From NCBI GenBank assembly GCA_965229715.1, contig CBDDJL010000002.1:930001-994000 (forward strand): a DNA stretch of 64,000 nucleotides. Direction: 5' to 3'. The notes beneath the pieces were generated by a model that searched no databases, had not been told where the DNA came from, and saw only the letters and a list, made by a program, of their open reading frames with translations. Positions 48,538-56,893 of the stretch are shown one piece after another. The number at the start of each line of letters is the position of its first letter. Position 1 is the first letter of the stretch. This stretch comes from JAVJST01 sp965229715. Its GTDB lineage: Bacteria; Pseudomonadota; Alphaproteobacteria; Rhodospirillales; Casp-alpha2. A program made the translations under genes and the position numbers.

Positions 48538-49596
48538 TCAGGCACGCCGGGGAATCAGCACGGTGTAGTCGAAATCGAGCACCACGGCGTCATGGTCCTT
48601 GCCGTCTTCGTCGCGATTCGGAAAATCGCTACAGGCATGATTCTTGGCCGCGACGGTGCGTACGCGCAGTGCGCCGAGGTCGTTCCGATCAGGTAATTCC
48701 ATTCGTTCGACGATTTCGCTCCACGCGTAGATGGTGTCGCCGGCGAAGGTCGGTGCGACGTGGCGGCCGCCATTGATGGCGGCAACCCATTGCGCGTTGG
48801 CGAGGCCGTTGAAGCTCAGCGACCGGGCGAGGCTGATGATATGGCCACCGTAGATCAGCCGCCGGCCGAAGCGCCCTTCGCCCTCGGTGTGCTGGTTGAA
48901 GTGGACCTTTGCCGTGTTCTGATAAAGCCGGGTCGCCATCATGTGTTCGGCTTCCTCGATGGTGACGCCGTCGACATGATCGATGCGTTCTCCGGCTTCG
49001 TAGTCGTCCCAAAAATGATCGCCGCCGGCTTCGCTTGCGTCATAGCCGGAAAGATCGAGATTGTCCGGCACCACGAGATCGGCGGGCGCCACGGCATCGG
49101 GCATTTCGGGGATGATGGGATCGGGTGCCGGCATTTCCGGGTCGCGCTTGCGCACCATGACCCAGCGGATGTACTCGATCACCGGATCGCCGGCTTCGTT
49201 CACGCCGCGGGAACGGACGTAGACGACACCGGTCTTGCCGTTAGAGTTTTGCTTGAGGCCGATGATGTCCGACGTTGTCTTGAGCGTGTCGCCCGGATAC
49301 ACCGGCCGAAGAAACCGGCCCGATGCGTAGCCGAGGTTCGCAATAGCATTCAACGATATATCCGGCACGGTCTTGCCGAAGACGATATGAAACGCGAGCA
49401 GGTCGTCGACAGGCGAGGCCGGTAGTCCGATCCGACGGGCGAACGCATCCGACGATGCCAAAGCGAAACGGCCGCCGTAGAGTGCCTGATACATGGCGAC
49501 ATCGCCGGAGGTTACGGTGCGTGGCGTTGCGTGTTCGATAACCTGGCCGATATGAAAATCTTCGAAAAAATTGCCGGCCTTTGTCTTCTCGTTCAT
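48538..49596 (-). CDS. mch: Mesaconyl-CoA hydratase (MaoC-like double hot-dog)
   Basis: The 352-residue protein has two hot-dog halves: the first with FFEDFHIGQVIEHATPRTVT and FGKTVPDISLNAIANLGYA, the second with the MaoC-type YGGHIISLARSLSFNGLANA region. This is the pattern of the ethylmalonyl-CoA-pathway mesaconyl-CoA hydratase that forms methylmalyl-CoA. It is co-directional with the malyl-CoA lyase/thioesterase gene 13 bp upstream, which acts next in the pathway. Confidence 0.9.
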   Translation of the reverse strand: MNEKTKAGNFFEDFHIGQVIEHATPRTVTSGDVAMYQALYGGRFALASSDAFARRIGLPASPVDDLLAFHIVFGKTVPDISLNAIANLGYASGRFLRPVYPGDTLKTTSDIIGLKQNSNGKTGVVYVRSRGVNEAGDPVIEYIRWVMVRKRDPEMPAPDPIIPEMPDAVAPADLVVPDNLDLSGYDASEAGGDHFWDDYEAGERIDHVDGVTIEEAEHMMATRLYQNTAKVHFNQHTEGEGRFGRRLIYGGHIISLARSLSFNGLANAQWVAAINGGRHVAPTFAGDTIYAWSEIVERMELPDRNDLGALRVRTVAAKNHACSDFPNRDEDGKDHDAVVLDFDYTVLIPRRA

Positions 49597-49609
49597 GGGG
49601 TCCTATCGC

Positions 49610-50509
49610 TTATCCGTTTTCCGTTGCCAGCGCCTTCTCCATTTCGGAGATTGCGTCGGCCAAACTGACGAGGCGCTTGGCTTCCTCGACGTGCAGATTC
49701 TCGACCAATTTGCCGTCGACCAGCACAACGCCCTCGCCACGAGCCTGCGCCTCGGCGAAGGCATCGATGATCCGTTTCGCCCAGTCCAACGCGTCCGGCT
49801 GCGGTGCGAACACTTCGTTGGCCTTGTCGATGGTTTTAGGGTGGATCAGCGTCTTGCCGTCGAAGCCGAGCTGGCGTCCCTGAGCGCACGAATGGGCGAA
49901 CCCTTCATCGTCCGAGAGATCGAGATGAACGCCATCGAGAATGGCGAGGTCGTAGGCGCGTGCGACGAGCAGGCAGTGCCCGAGGCTGTACAACATCGGC
50001 AACCGGTCGCGGGTGTGCGCGGCGTGGACATCCTTGGCGAGGTCGGACGTGCCCATGACGAAACCGGCAACGCGGTTGCTCATTGCGGCCATGCGCTCGG
50101 CATTGAGTACGCCGCGCGGCGTTTCGATCATGCACCAGATCAACATGTCCGGATCGGCGCCGTTTTCGGTCATGATCTGTTCGCACATGCGGATCGCATC
50201 GGCGCTTTCGACCTTGGGCAGGACAATGCCGTGCGCCTTGGTTCCGGCCGCTGCGGCGATATCCTTGTGGCCCCATTCGGTCTGCAGGCCGTTCACGCGA
50301 ATCAGCAATTCGCGCATGCCGTAGCCGCCGCCGTTCACTGCCTCGGCGATTCTCGCCCTGGCGTCGGATTTCTGGTCCGGCGCGACGGCGTCCTCGAGAT
50401 CGAGGATCAGCGCGTCGGCGGCCAACGTCTTGCCCTTTTCGAGCGCCCGGGGATTCGATCCGGGCATATAGAGCACGCTGCGGCGTGGGCGGCTGCGGGA
50501 CGACAGCAT
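49610..50509 (-). CDS. CitE-like malyl-CoA lyase/thioesterase
   Basis: The 299-residue TIM-barrel protein has RSVLYMPGSN, LDLEDAVAPDQK, a Glu/Arg active region and FDGKTLIHPKTID. The short length and FDGKTLIHP favour the (3S)-malyl-CoA thioesterase type (Mcl2), since beta-methylmalyl-CoA lyase (Mcl1) is usually longer with a different N-terminus. Either would fit the ethylmalonyl-CoA pathway with mch. The exact activity cannot be settled from sequence. Confidence 0.85.
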   Translation of the reverse strand: MLSSRSRPRRSVLYMPGSNPRALEKGKTLAADALILDLEDAVAPDQKSDARARIAEAVNGGGYGMRELLIRVNGLQTEWGHKDIAAAAGTKAHGIVLPKVESADAIRMCEQIMTENGADPDMLIWCMIETPRGVLNAERMAAMSNRVAGFVMGTSDLAKDVHAAHTRDRLPMLYSLGHCLLVARAYDLAILDGVHLDLSDDEGFAHSCAQGRQLGFDGKTLIHPKTIDKANEVFAPQPDALDWAKRIIDAFAEAQARGEGVVLVDGKLVENLHVEEAKRLVSLADAISEMEKALATENG

Positions 50510-50581
50510 CTCGTAACTCCCATTTTCTGTATCGAGGCGGCGACACTATAAACGGGCTTCCCGGTGTGGCAAGGTGCCGCC

Positions 50582-51424
50582 ATGGGCATCCTTTCGATCC
50601 AATCGCACGTCGCGACCGGCCGTGTTGGCAATGCCATCGTCGCCTTCGCCTTGCAACGACTCGGCCATGAGGTCTGGCCTGTACACACGGTCATGTTCAG
50701 CAACCATCCAGGGCGTGGCGGCTATCGCGGTAAGGTTCGTGCCGCAGAGGATCTGACGGAAATCGTCACTGGCCTCGATGAGCAGGGTGTCTTCGCGCGC
50801 TGCGATGCCGTTCTTGGTGGCTACCTTGGTGACGCCAAGAACGGCGCCGTGCTCCTTGCGGCTGTCGACACCGTTCGGTCACGCAAACCCTCGACCCTGT
50901 TCTTCCTCGATCCGGTTATGGGCGACGCCGGTAAGGGAATCTATGTGTCGCCAGACGTCGTGGCTTTCTATCGGAACGCTATCGGCGATGCCGATGTGCT
51001 GGCGCCCAACGCTTTCGAGCTCGGCGTGCTGACCGACCGGGCGATCGCCGGACCGGACGATGCGATCGCAGCCGCGCGATCACTGCTCGGACCGCGACTG
51101 CGGACAGTGTTCGTAACATCGGTCGATATGCCGTCGGCGAGCGAACTCGTTACTCTCGCTGTCGATGCGGAGCGGGCAATCGGTGTCGCAACACCGCGCC
51201 TGGAAATCGATCCGAAAGGCGCCGGCGATCTGTTCATGGCCCTTGCCGCAGCAGAGTTGCTGGACGGCGGTAGCCTCGAAACAGTGCTGAAGCGGTCAGT
51301 GTCCGTTGTCTGGGGGCTTGCGGATGCGGCTCGGAAAGCACCGGAGCCCGGAGACCTGCCCGTTATCGAGCACCAGGATATTCTGGTGTCTCCCGAGCGT
51401 ACGTTTTGCGCAGAGCGTCTCTAG
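50582..51424 (+). CDS. pdxY: Pyridoxal kinase (PdxY type)
   Basis: ATG at 50582 has AAGGTG about 9 nt upstream and gives 280 aa starting MGILSIQSHVATGRVGN, the family N-terminus; a GTG at 50564 is less likely. LDPVMGD and the GAGDLFMA ATP-site motif are present, so the kinase should be active on pyridoxal in the B6 salvage pathway. It is divergent from the mcl-like gene. Confidence 0.92.
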   Translation: MGILSIQSHVATGRVGNAIVAFALQRLGHEVWPVHTVMFSNHPGRGGYRGKVRAAEDLTEIVTGLDEQGVFARCDAVLGGYLGDAKNGAVLLAAVDTVRSRKPSTLFFLDPVMGDAGKGIYVSPDVVAFYRNAIGDADVLAPNAFELGVLTDRAIAGPDDAIAAARSLLGPRLRTVFVTSVDMPSASELVTLAVDAERAIGVATPRLEIDPKGAGDLFMALAAAELLDGGSLETVLKRSVSVVWGLADAARKAPEPGDLPVIEHQDILVSPERTFCAERL

Positions 51425-51521
51425 GGTCCAAGGCCAGCGTCACCGGGCGCGTTGATGAGGCGTTGGCCGGGGGTTATCATCGCGTTACGGACCGCCGATA
51501 TCATCTGCGGGGGAGAAGGGC

Positions 51522-52076
51522 GTGACAGATATCATGTCAGGCAGTTCGCTGGCCGGCTCCAGCGGCTACCTGAAGAACGTCAACGTACTCGTTGCCGAGG
51601 ATAATGAGTTTGCCCGACAGATCGTCCGGGAGGTTCTTAACGCACTCGGCGCCAATCGTGTTTTCTACGCCAAAGACGGTCGCCAAGCGTTGGAAATGTG
51701 CCATGATCACGCCATCGAGATCGCGCTCATCGACTGGGAGATGCCGGTCGTTTCCGGTCTTGAGATGTTGAAATCGATCAGGACGTCTTCGAACAGTCCG
51801 AACAAGTTCCTTCCGGTCATCATGATGACGGCCTATTCGGAACTGCATCATGTCACACTGGCCCGCGACGCCGGCGTCTCCGAATACCTCATCAAGCCGT
51901 TTTCCGCGCGCCAGATGTTGAGCCGGATTCGGGCGGCGATCGAGAATCCCAGGGATTTCGTGAAGACTGAGAAGTATTTTGGCCCTGACCGGCGACGCAA
52001 GAAGGATCCGAAGTACCGGGGGCGCGAGCGTCGCAAGGATGCAGAAAAGAAAGAAGACGAAACGGCCGACGACTGA
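51522..52076 (+). CDS. CheY-type receiver protein with basic GPDRR tail
   Basis: The GTG start at 51522 follows GGGGAGAAGGG. The receiver has the acidic pair in VAEDNEF, phosphoacceptor Asp70 in LIDWEMP, the MMTAYSE switch and Lys125 in IKPF, so it looks fully functional. The final ~45 residues contain YFGPDRRRKKD and further basic motifs, a tail like the receiver gene at 17397. There is no output domain, so regulation is likely by protein contact. Confidence 0.88.
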   Translation: MTDIMSGSSLAGSSGYLKNVNVLVAEDNEFARQIVREVLNALGANRVFYAKDGRQALEMCHDHAIEIALIDWEMPVVSGLEMLKSIRTSSNSPNKFLPVIMMTAYSELHHVTLARDAGVSEYLIKPFSARQMLSRIRAAIENPRDFVKTEKYFGPDRRRKKDPKYRGRERRKDAEKKEDETADD

Positions 52077-52267
52077 CGACGGCCGTCCAGAGTATCGGTG
52101 AAGTATTCAATCCGCTCGACCAGTCGACAGCAATTTTCCGAACTGTCGTCTTGCCGAATACTTGATGAATATTAAGTCATTGAAAATTAATAAAAAATAT
52201 GCCCGGCGCAGCGTGACACGCTCGGGTCTGAATGATATGTCAGCCCCGAGATAGGAGGTAAAGACAT

Positions 52268-52675
52268 ATGACTGACACGACATTCGGCGGCCGTATCATC
52301 GAAGCCCGCATGGCGCGCCGCCTTACAACGGAACAGCTTGCGCACCGGCTCGGCATCGAGCCCGCGATCGTAGCCAACTGGGAGCGCGACCGCGAAGAAC
52401 CGACGGCCCGCCAGGCGACCCAGCTCGCCGGTATCCTCAATGTTGGCATGCTCTGGCTACTCACCGGCGACGCGCCGCCGCTGGCCGACCCGAGCGACAC
52501 GCCCGATTTCAGCGACACCAGCGTTCTGACCAACAAGGTCGACCGGCTGATGACCGTTCAGGCACAGGCCGCCAAGTTGACCAGCGAGATTTTGATCGAG
52601 GTCGCCCGGTTGCAGCGCGAGATCGATCGCGCCGACGTCGAACCGGAAGACGAGACCTTTTACTCGGCTGCTTGA
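52268..52675 (+). CDS. XRE-type helix-turn-helix regulator
   Basis: A strong AGGAGGT ribosome site lies 10 nt before the ATG. The 135-residue protein has an XRE HTH (about residues 8-62: RLTTEQLAHRLGIEPAIVANWERDRE) and an acidic C-terminal part with a possible coiled region (about 95-125). Upstream (52077-52267) is AT-rich and probably contains its promoter. Its end overlaps the convergent asd by 16 bp. Targets are unknown. Confidence 0.88.
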   Translation: MTDTTFGGRIIEARMARRLTTEQLAHRLGIEPAIVANWERDREEPTARQATQLAGILNVGMLWLLTGDAPPLADPSDTPDFSDTSVLTNKVDRLMTVQAQAAKLTSEILIEVARLQREIDRADVEPEDETFYSAA

Positions 52676-53694
52676 CGGCCGCGCCGGCCGATCAATTCTT
52701 CGGCGATCTGGACAGTGTTGAGCGCGGCGCCCTTTCGCAGGTTATCCGACACAACCCACATGGCGAGACCGTTCTCGACGGTCGGATCCTGGCGGATGCG
52801 GCTGACGTAGACGGCGTCCTCGCCGGCACACTCCTGCGGGGTCACATAACCCTTGTCCTGACGATGGTCGATGACCGTCACGCCGGGCGCGCGCTTCAGC
52901 GCATCGCGTGCGGACTTTTCATCGATTTCATGGGCGCATTCGATGTTGACCGCCTCGGCATGGCCGATGAACACGGGCACGCGGACGCAGGTCGCGTGCA
53001 CCCTGACCGACGGGTCCATGATTTTCTTGGTTTCGACGACCATCTTCCATTCTTCCTTGGTCGCGCCGTCGTCCATGAAAGTATCGATGTGCGGAATGCA
53101 ATTGAAGGCGATCTGTTTGGTGAATTTTTCCTGATGGCTGATCGCAGGATCGTTCACGTAGATGCCGCGTGTCTGGTTGAACAGTTCGTCCATCCCGGCC
53201 TTGCCGGCGCCCGATACCGATTGATACGTCGCGACGACAACCCGCTCGATGGTTGCGAGATCGTGCAGCGGTTTCAGTGCAACGACCATCTGGATGGTCG
53301 AGCAGTTCGGGTTGGCGATAATGCCCTTTCTGGTGTGCTGGTCGATGGCGTCGGGATTGACTTCCGGCACCACCAGCGGCACGTCCGGGTCCATGCGGAA
53401 GTGCGACGTATTGTCGATCACGACCGCGCCGGCCTTGGCCGCTTTCGGACTGAACTCGGCGGACACCTTGGCGCCGGGCGATGAGAGCACGATATCGACA
53501 CCCTTGAAATCGTAGGTCGCGAGATCCTGCACTTTCAGCGTGTGGTCGTCGCCCAGCGAGACCTCACGGCCGACGGATCGGCTGGATGCGAGCGCAACAA
53601 CGTCATCGGCGGGAAAGTCCCGCTCGTCGATCAGGTTCAGAAGTTCGCGGCCCACATTTCCCGTAGCGCCAACGACAGCAACCTTGTAACCCAT
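52660..53694 (-). CDS. asd: Aspartate-semialdehyde dehydrogenase
   Basis: The 344-residue enzyme starts MGYKVAVVGATGNVGREL (NADP motif), has the catalytic Cys in NPNCST and a His in the VFIGHAEAVNIEC region. It makes aspartate semialdehyde for lysine, threonine and methionine. A single gene, convergent with the XRE gene. Confidence 0.97.
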   Translation of the reverse strand: MGYKVAVVGATGNVGRELLNLIDERDFPADDVVALASSRSVGREVSLGDDHTLKVQDLATYDFKGVDIVLSSPGAKVSAEFSPKAAKAGAVVIDNTSHFRMDPDVPLVVPEVNPDAIDQHTRKGIIANPNCSTIQMVVALKPLHDLATIERVVVATYQSVSGAGKAGMDELFNQTRGIYVNDPAISHQEKFTKQIAFNCIPHIDTFMDDGATKEEWKMVVETKKIMDPSVRVHATCVRVPVFIGHAEAVNIECAHEIDEKSARDALKRAPGVTVIDHRQDKGYVTPQECAGEDAVYVSRIRQDPTVENGLAMWVVSDNLRKGAALNTVQIAEELIGRRGRQAAE

Positions 53695-53769
53695 TTTCTT
53701 CTCCTTCGTGGGCTTCCGGCCCGATTTGCGGCCCCGATATGGCGAAAGCCGCGCGGCTTTGCAAGTTAT

Positions 53770-54234
53770 TCAACTGGCCGCCGGTTTCCATTGCAGCATC
53801 AGCATGCCGCCGATCACGAGGACAGCCCCGAGCGCGCGTGCGGGGGTGATGGCGGCGGATTTAAATCCGATCAGGCCGTAATGATCGATGACCAGCGAGG
53901 CCAGCATGGTGCCGGCGACGCTGATCGAGACATAGGCGGCGGCGCCGAGCTTGGGCGCGACGAACAACGATGTGAACACGAACGTTGCGCCGATAATCCC
54001 GCCGAGCCACGCCCACCAGGGCGCAAGCGCGGCCGCGCCGGTTATCGGAAGCGGCACGCGCAGGACCAGGCAAAGCGTGGCGACGGCAATTGCGCCGATC
54101 GTCATGTTGGCGAGGGCCGCCAGCAGCGGGTGCCCCAGATGCTGCGCGACCGAGGCGTTCACGCCCGCCCGGACCGGCAGCAGCATGGAGAGGAAAATGA
54201 CAAAAAGGGCGAGCAGCGTTGCGCCGAAAGCCAT
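53770..54234 (-). CDS. DMT-superfamily small membrane protein (YdcZ/DUF606 type)
   Basis: The 154-residue protein has about five membrane helices and a WWAWLGGIIGATFVFTS segment typical of DUF606/YdcZ proteins, single-domain relatives of EamA transporters. The substrate is unknown. It is 28 bp downstream of the GNAT gene on the same strand. Confidence 0.83.
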   Translation of the reverse strand: MAFGATLLALFVIFLSMLLPVRAGVNASVAQHLGHPLLAALANMTIGAIAVATLCLVLRVPLPITGAAALAPWWAWLGGIIGATFVFTSLFVAPKLGAAAYVSISVAGTMLASLVIDHYGLIGFKSAAITPARALGAVLVIGGMLMLQWKPAAS

Positions 54235-54262
54235 GATCGGATTCCTGTTATCCTTTGGGTGT

Positions 54263-54799
54263 CTATGCAGCTGCGATCAGCACATCCGGCGACGGTCGCA
54301 TGAGCCCTTGCGTCAACCGCTTGGCCAGAATTACGGCGCCGGGCAGCGGACAGTCTGGGATTTCAATCGTGCGAGCGGCGCCATGCGTGTAGGCGTTCCG
54401 GGCGTAGAACATCACCGCCGATTCGTCGGAATAGACCCACGCGCGGGTGAATCCGTGACGCCGCGCCAGGTCCTCGGCCAGCGAGATCATGATGGTGCCG
54501 TAGCCGCGATGCTGGCAGGCGGGTTCGACGCCGACGGCGCGCACCTGGACGACCCCGTCGCCCATGTCCTGCAATCCCAGCGTGCCAACGACGATCCCAT
54601 TGCGGATCAGCACGAGCGGCGTGTACTCGTCGCGGTACTGGTCGGGGAATGCGGGATCGTAGGGTCCCATGATTTTGTCGAGCCCGAACGGAACGTAGAA
54701 CGAACGTTCGCGGATCGAATGGTAAGCGGCCCATTCGCTCTTCGATCCGGGCCGGCGTAACTCGAACCGCCCGTCATCGGTGATGGCCGTCGCATGCAT
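54263..54799 (-). CDS. GNAT-family N-acetyltransferase
   Basis: ATG at 54799 is preceded by GGAGGA. The 178-residue protein has the acetyl-CoA motif (GVEPACQHRGYGTIMISLAE, V-x-x-x-x-R/Q-x-x-G-x-G/A type) and GFTRAWVYSDESAVMFYARNAY. Substrate is unknown. A terminator-like hairpin lies immediately before its ribosome site. It may share a transcript with the DMT-type gene downstream. Confidence 0.86.
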   Translation of the reverse strand: MHATAITDDGRFELRRPGSKSEWAAYHSIRERSFYVPFGLDKIMGPYDPAFPDQYRDEYTPLVLIRNGIVVGTLGLQDMGDGVVQVRAVGVEPACQHRGYGTIMISLAEDLARRHGFTRAWVYSDESAVMFYARNAYTHGAARTIEIPDCPLPGAVILAKRLTQGLMRPSPDVLIAAA

Positions 54800-54812
54800 G
54801 TCTCTGTCCTCC

Positions 54813-54847
54813 AAAAAACAAAAAAGCCCGCGGTGGGACCGCGGGCC
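54813..54847 (-). terminator. Intrinsic terminator-like hairpin directly upstream of the GNAT gene
   Basis: On the minus strand GCCCGCGGT / ACCGCGGGC (54826-54846) form a 9-bp stem with a 3-nt loop, followed by a T-run with one G (54825-54813). The GNAT ATG is only 14 nt downstream of the T-run, so this may end an upstream mini-transcript or work as an attenuator of the GNAT gene. Confidence 0.85.
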
Positions 54848-54876
54848 ATCTGACGTTATCCGAATGTTTCGGTAGT

Positions 54877-55023
54877 CTAGACCCGCGGGTGCACCTGTTT
54901 CGTAATGACGGTAACGAGGGTGCGGACGACGGCCGGAAGCTGAACGCGCACAGCGGCAAACGCGGCGGTGGCGAGGGCCATCGCGGCGAGCGGCATGACG
55001 ATCGTGGTCCAAGTCTGGGTCAT
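54877..55023 (-). CDS. Possible 48-residue single-helix membrane peptide
   Basis: The frame starts MTQTWTTIVMPLAAMALAT and has one membrane helix (about 8-26) and a basic C-terminus (KQVHPRV). It ends 30 bp before a clear terminator, which fits a real small gene, but the ribosome site is weak. No family recognised. Confidence 0.35.
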   Translation of the reverse strand: MTQTWTTIVMPLAAMALATAAFAAVRVQLPAVVRTLVTVITKQVHPRV

Positions 55024-55102
55024 AACGGTACCGGCTTTACCCGGTTTCGCTCTACCGGGCAACGGGAAAATTGTTACGAGACGAATTCTGTAGAGGCGCA
55101 GA

Positions 55103-55423
55103 CTAGTTCGATTGCGCCTTTTGATCGCGCCCGTACCACTCGGTGAGGTAGTCGAGAATCAATCTGTGTTCTTCATCCTCGAGCGGCGGCATGCCTTGTT
55201 CCTCGACCATCCACTCGAGGGACTCATCCCAGCTTTCTCGGTTCAGGCCCTGTTGCGTAACCAGTTTGAGAGAATGACAGGCGCCACAGAGATAGAAGAC
55301 TTCCTTGCGGCCTTCGCCGGCGGGCAAGCCCTCCCACTCGTCCTCGTTGGCACTGGCGGTCGGGGCTGTGAGCCCCGCGACCGCCAGTGCTGCGAGAACG
55401 GTTACGAAAACGCGCGCCGACAT
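55103..55423 (-). CDS. sorB: Sulfite dehydrogenase cytochrome c subunit
   Basis: A signal peptide (about residues 1-25) precedes a single haem-binding CGACH (Cys46-His50) and a likely Met ligand near the C-terminus (QGMPPL). The 106-residue cytochrome lies 4 bp after the molybdenum subunit on the same strand, as in SorAB sulfite dehydrogenases where it takes electrons from the Mo centre. Confidence 0.88.
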   Translation of the reverse strand: MSARVFVTVLAALAVAGLTAPTASANEDEWEGLPAGEGRKEVFYLCGACHSLKLVTQQGLNRESWDESLEWMVEEQGMPPLEDEEHRLILDYLTEWYGRDQKAQSN

Positions 55424-55427
55424 TGCG

Positions 55428-56744
55428 TCAGGACACCATGACCGAAACGCGGTGCATCGAATTGTTGAGGTAACCCTTCGGGTTCCAGGCTATGGCGAAC
55501 GGCTGCGACAGGCCGCGGCTGTCCGTCGCCCGGGCCCAGACCTCGTAGTACCCGGCCTCCGGGAAGTTGATCTGTTGGCTGAATCGCTGCCAAGCGTAAG
55601 GATTACGCGGTTTATTGAGCTCTGCCGAAATCCAGGTGACGCCGAAATCGATCGACAGTTCGACCTTGGCAACTTCGTGATCGCCAGCCCAGGCATGGCC
55701 GCGCACCTGGGTCGATTTCTGCCCCGCCGGCAACGCGGCGCCGGTCGCCGGCATGGTGATCAGCGACTTCACCGGCATCTCGTGGATGATCTCGAAATCC
55801 TCGTTCGGCACCTTTGTGCCCGGCGCGACAGGATAGCGCGGTACACGGTAGGCCTTGCCGGTCATCTTCGGGCCGTCGTGGACTTGGTCGCGAAGTTCGA
55901 TCCGTTTCAGCCATTTCTGAGAGCACGATCCAGGCCAGCCCGGTACGACCAGGCGCAACGGCGCCCCGTTCATCGGATGGATCGCGCCACCGTTCTGGGC
56001 GAAGGCAATCAGATTATGCGGGTTCATCGCTTTTTCGATCGGCACGCCGCGCGAGATCGGCAGTTTATCGGGATCGCCGGAGAGATGGCCGTCGGCGCCG
56101 TAGTGCGCAGTGTAAATCACGTTCGATTGAACGCCGGCGGCCTTTAGCACGTCGCGCAAGCGGACACCGGTCCATTCGGAGCTGGCGACAGCGCCATAGG
56201 TCCACTGGTTGCCCTTGGCCGGCGGATCGAAGAGCGCACGGCCGTTGCCGCCGCATTCGATGGTCAGCTGCTCGGTCACGACCTCGAACTTGCTCTTGAG
56301 GTCTGCGATCGAGAGCGTCATCGGATTATCGACGAAGCCATCGATAGCCAACGACCAGGTGTCGGCGTTCATATCTTCGGGCGGGATGCCGTTATTGCGG
56401 ATGAAGTGGCGCGCGACCGGCGTCACCGCGTCGTCGAGCATATGCGCCGGCGTCTCGGCGTTGACCGGGCGATCGTTAAGTACGGTGATGCCGTCCTTGC
56501 CTTCGATCATGTCTTCGTTCGCCAGCGCCAAGGGCACGAAGCCCGCCGGCATGTTGCCGCTGAACGGAATTGCTGCGCCGATCATCGCACCCATGGTGGC
56601 GAGCCCGGCACCCTTGAGGAAACCACGCCGGTCTTTGTTGGCGACACGTCCGAAGATTATCCGGTCGGCGAGTCCCGGGTCTTTCTCGAAAAACTCGTAG
56701 AGTCGAACTTCGTTGTCCACGTTGTAGTCGTCGTCTTTCGGCAT
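55428..56744 (-). CDS. sorA: Sulfite dehydrogenase molybdopterin subunit
   Basis: ATG at 56744 has a perfect AGGAGGT site and gives 438 aa. A twin-arginine-type segment (DRRGFLKGAGLATMGAMIGAAI, Arg39/40) exports it. The sulfite-oxidase fold has the Mo-ligand Cys in TIECGGNGR (about residue 162) and the dimerisation domain follows. It oxidises sulfite in the periplasm with SorB. An upstream frame to 56810 is not used. Confidence 0.92.
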   Translation of the reverse strand: MPKDDDYNVDNEVRLYEFFEKDPGLADRIIFGRVANKDRRGFLKGAGLATMGAMIGAAIPFSGNMPAGFVPLALANEDMIEGKDGITVLNDRPVNAETPAHMLDDAVTPVARHFIRNNGIPPEDMNADTWSLAIDGFVDNPMTLSIADLKSKFEVVTEQLTIECGGNGRALFDPPAKGNQWTYGAVASSEWTGVRLRDVLKAAGVQSNVIYTAHYGADGHLSGDPDKLPISRGVPIEKAMNPHNLIAFAQNGGAIHPMNGAPLRLVVPGWPGSCSQKWLKRIELRDQVHDGPKMTGKAYRVPRYPVAPGTKVPNEDFEIIHEMPVKSLITMPATGAALPAGQKSTQVRGHAWAGDHEVAKVELSIDFGVTWISAELNKPRNPYAWQRFSQQINFPEAGYYEVWARATDSRGLSQPFAIAWNPKGYLNNSMHRVSVMVS

Positions 56745-56838
56745 GACTGAAACCTCCTGTTTTGAATTTCGAACGCCCGGAAAAGAGACGACCGAGCGTT
56801 CAGGCGTCATCTGGATACGGACGCCCGTTACAGGAAGA

Positions 56839-56863
56839 AACGTTCGACAATCGGAATTATTCC
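56839..56863 (-). promoter_or_regulatory. Candidate ECF-type promoter / palindrome upstream of sorA
   Basis: On the minus strand GGAATAA (56863-56857) is followed after 14 nt by CGTT (56842-56839), about 100 nt before the sorA start, a layout seen in ECF promoters. The -35 overlaps a perfect palindrome GGAATTATTCC (56853-56863), so a repressor or sigma could bind. The adjacent ECF sigma makes a sigma-driven reading plausible but not shown. Confidence 0.4.
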
Positions 56864-56893
56864 AAACTTCGCCGAAAAAACGCCGTTACTGGG

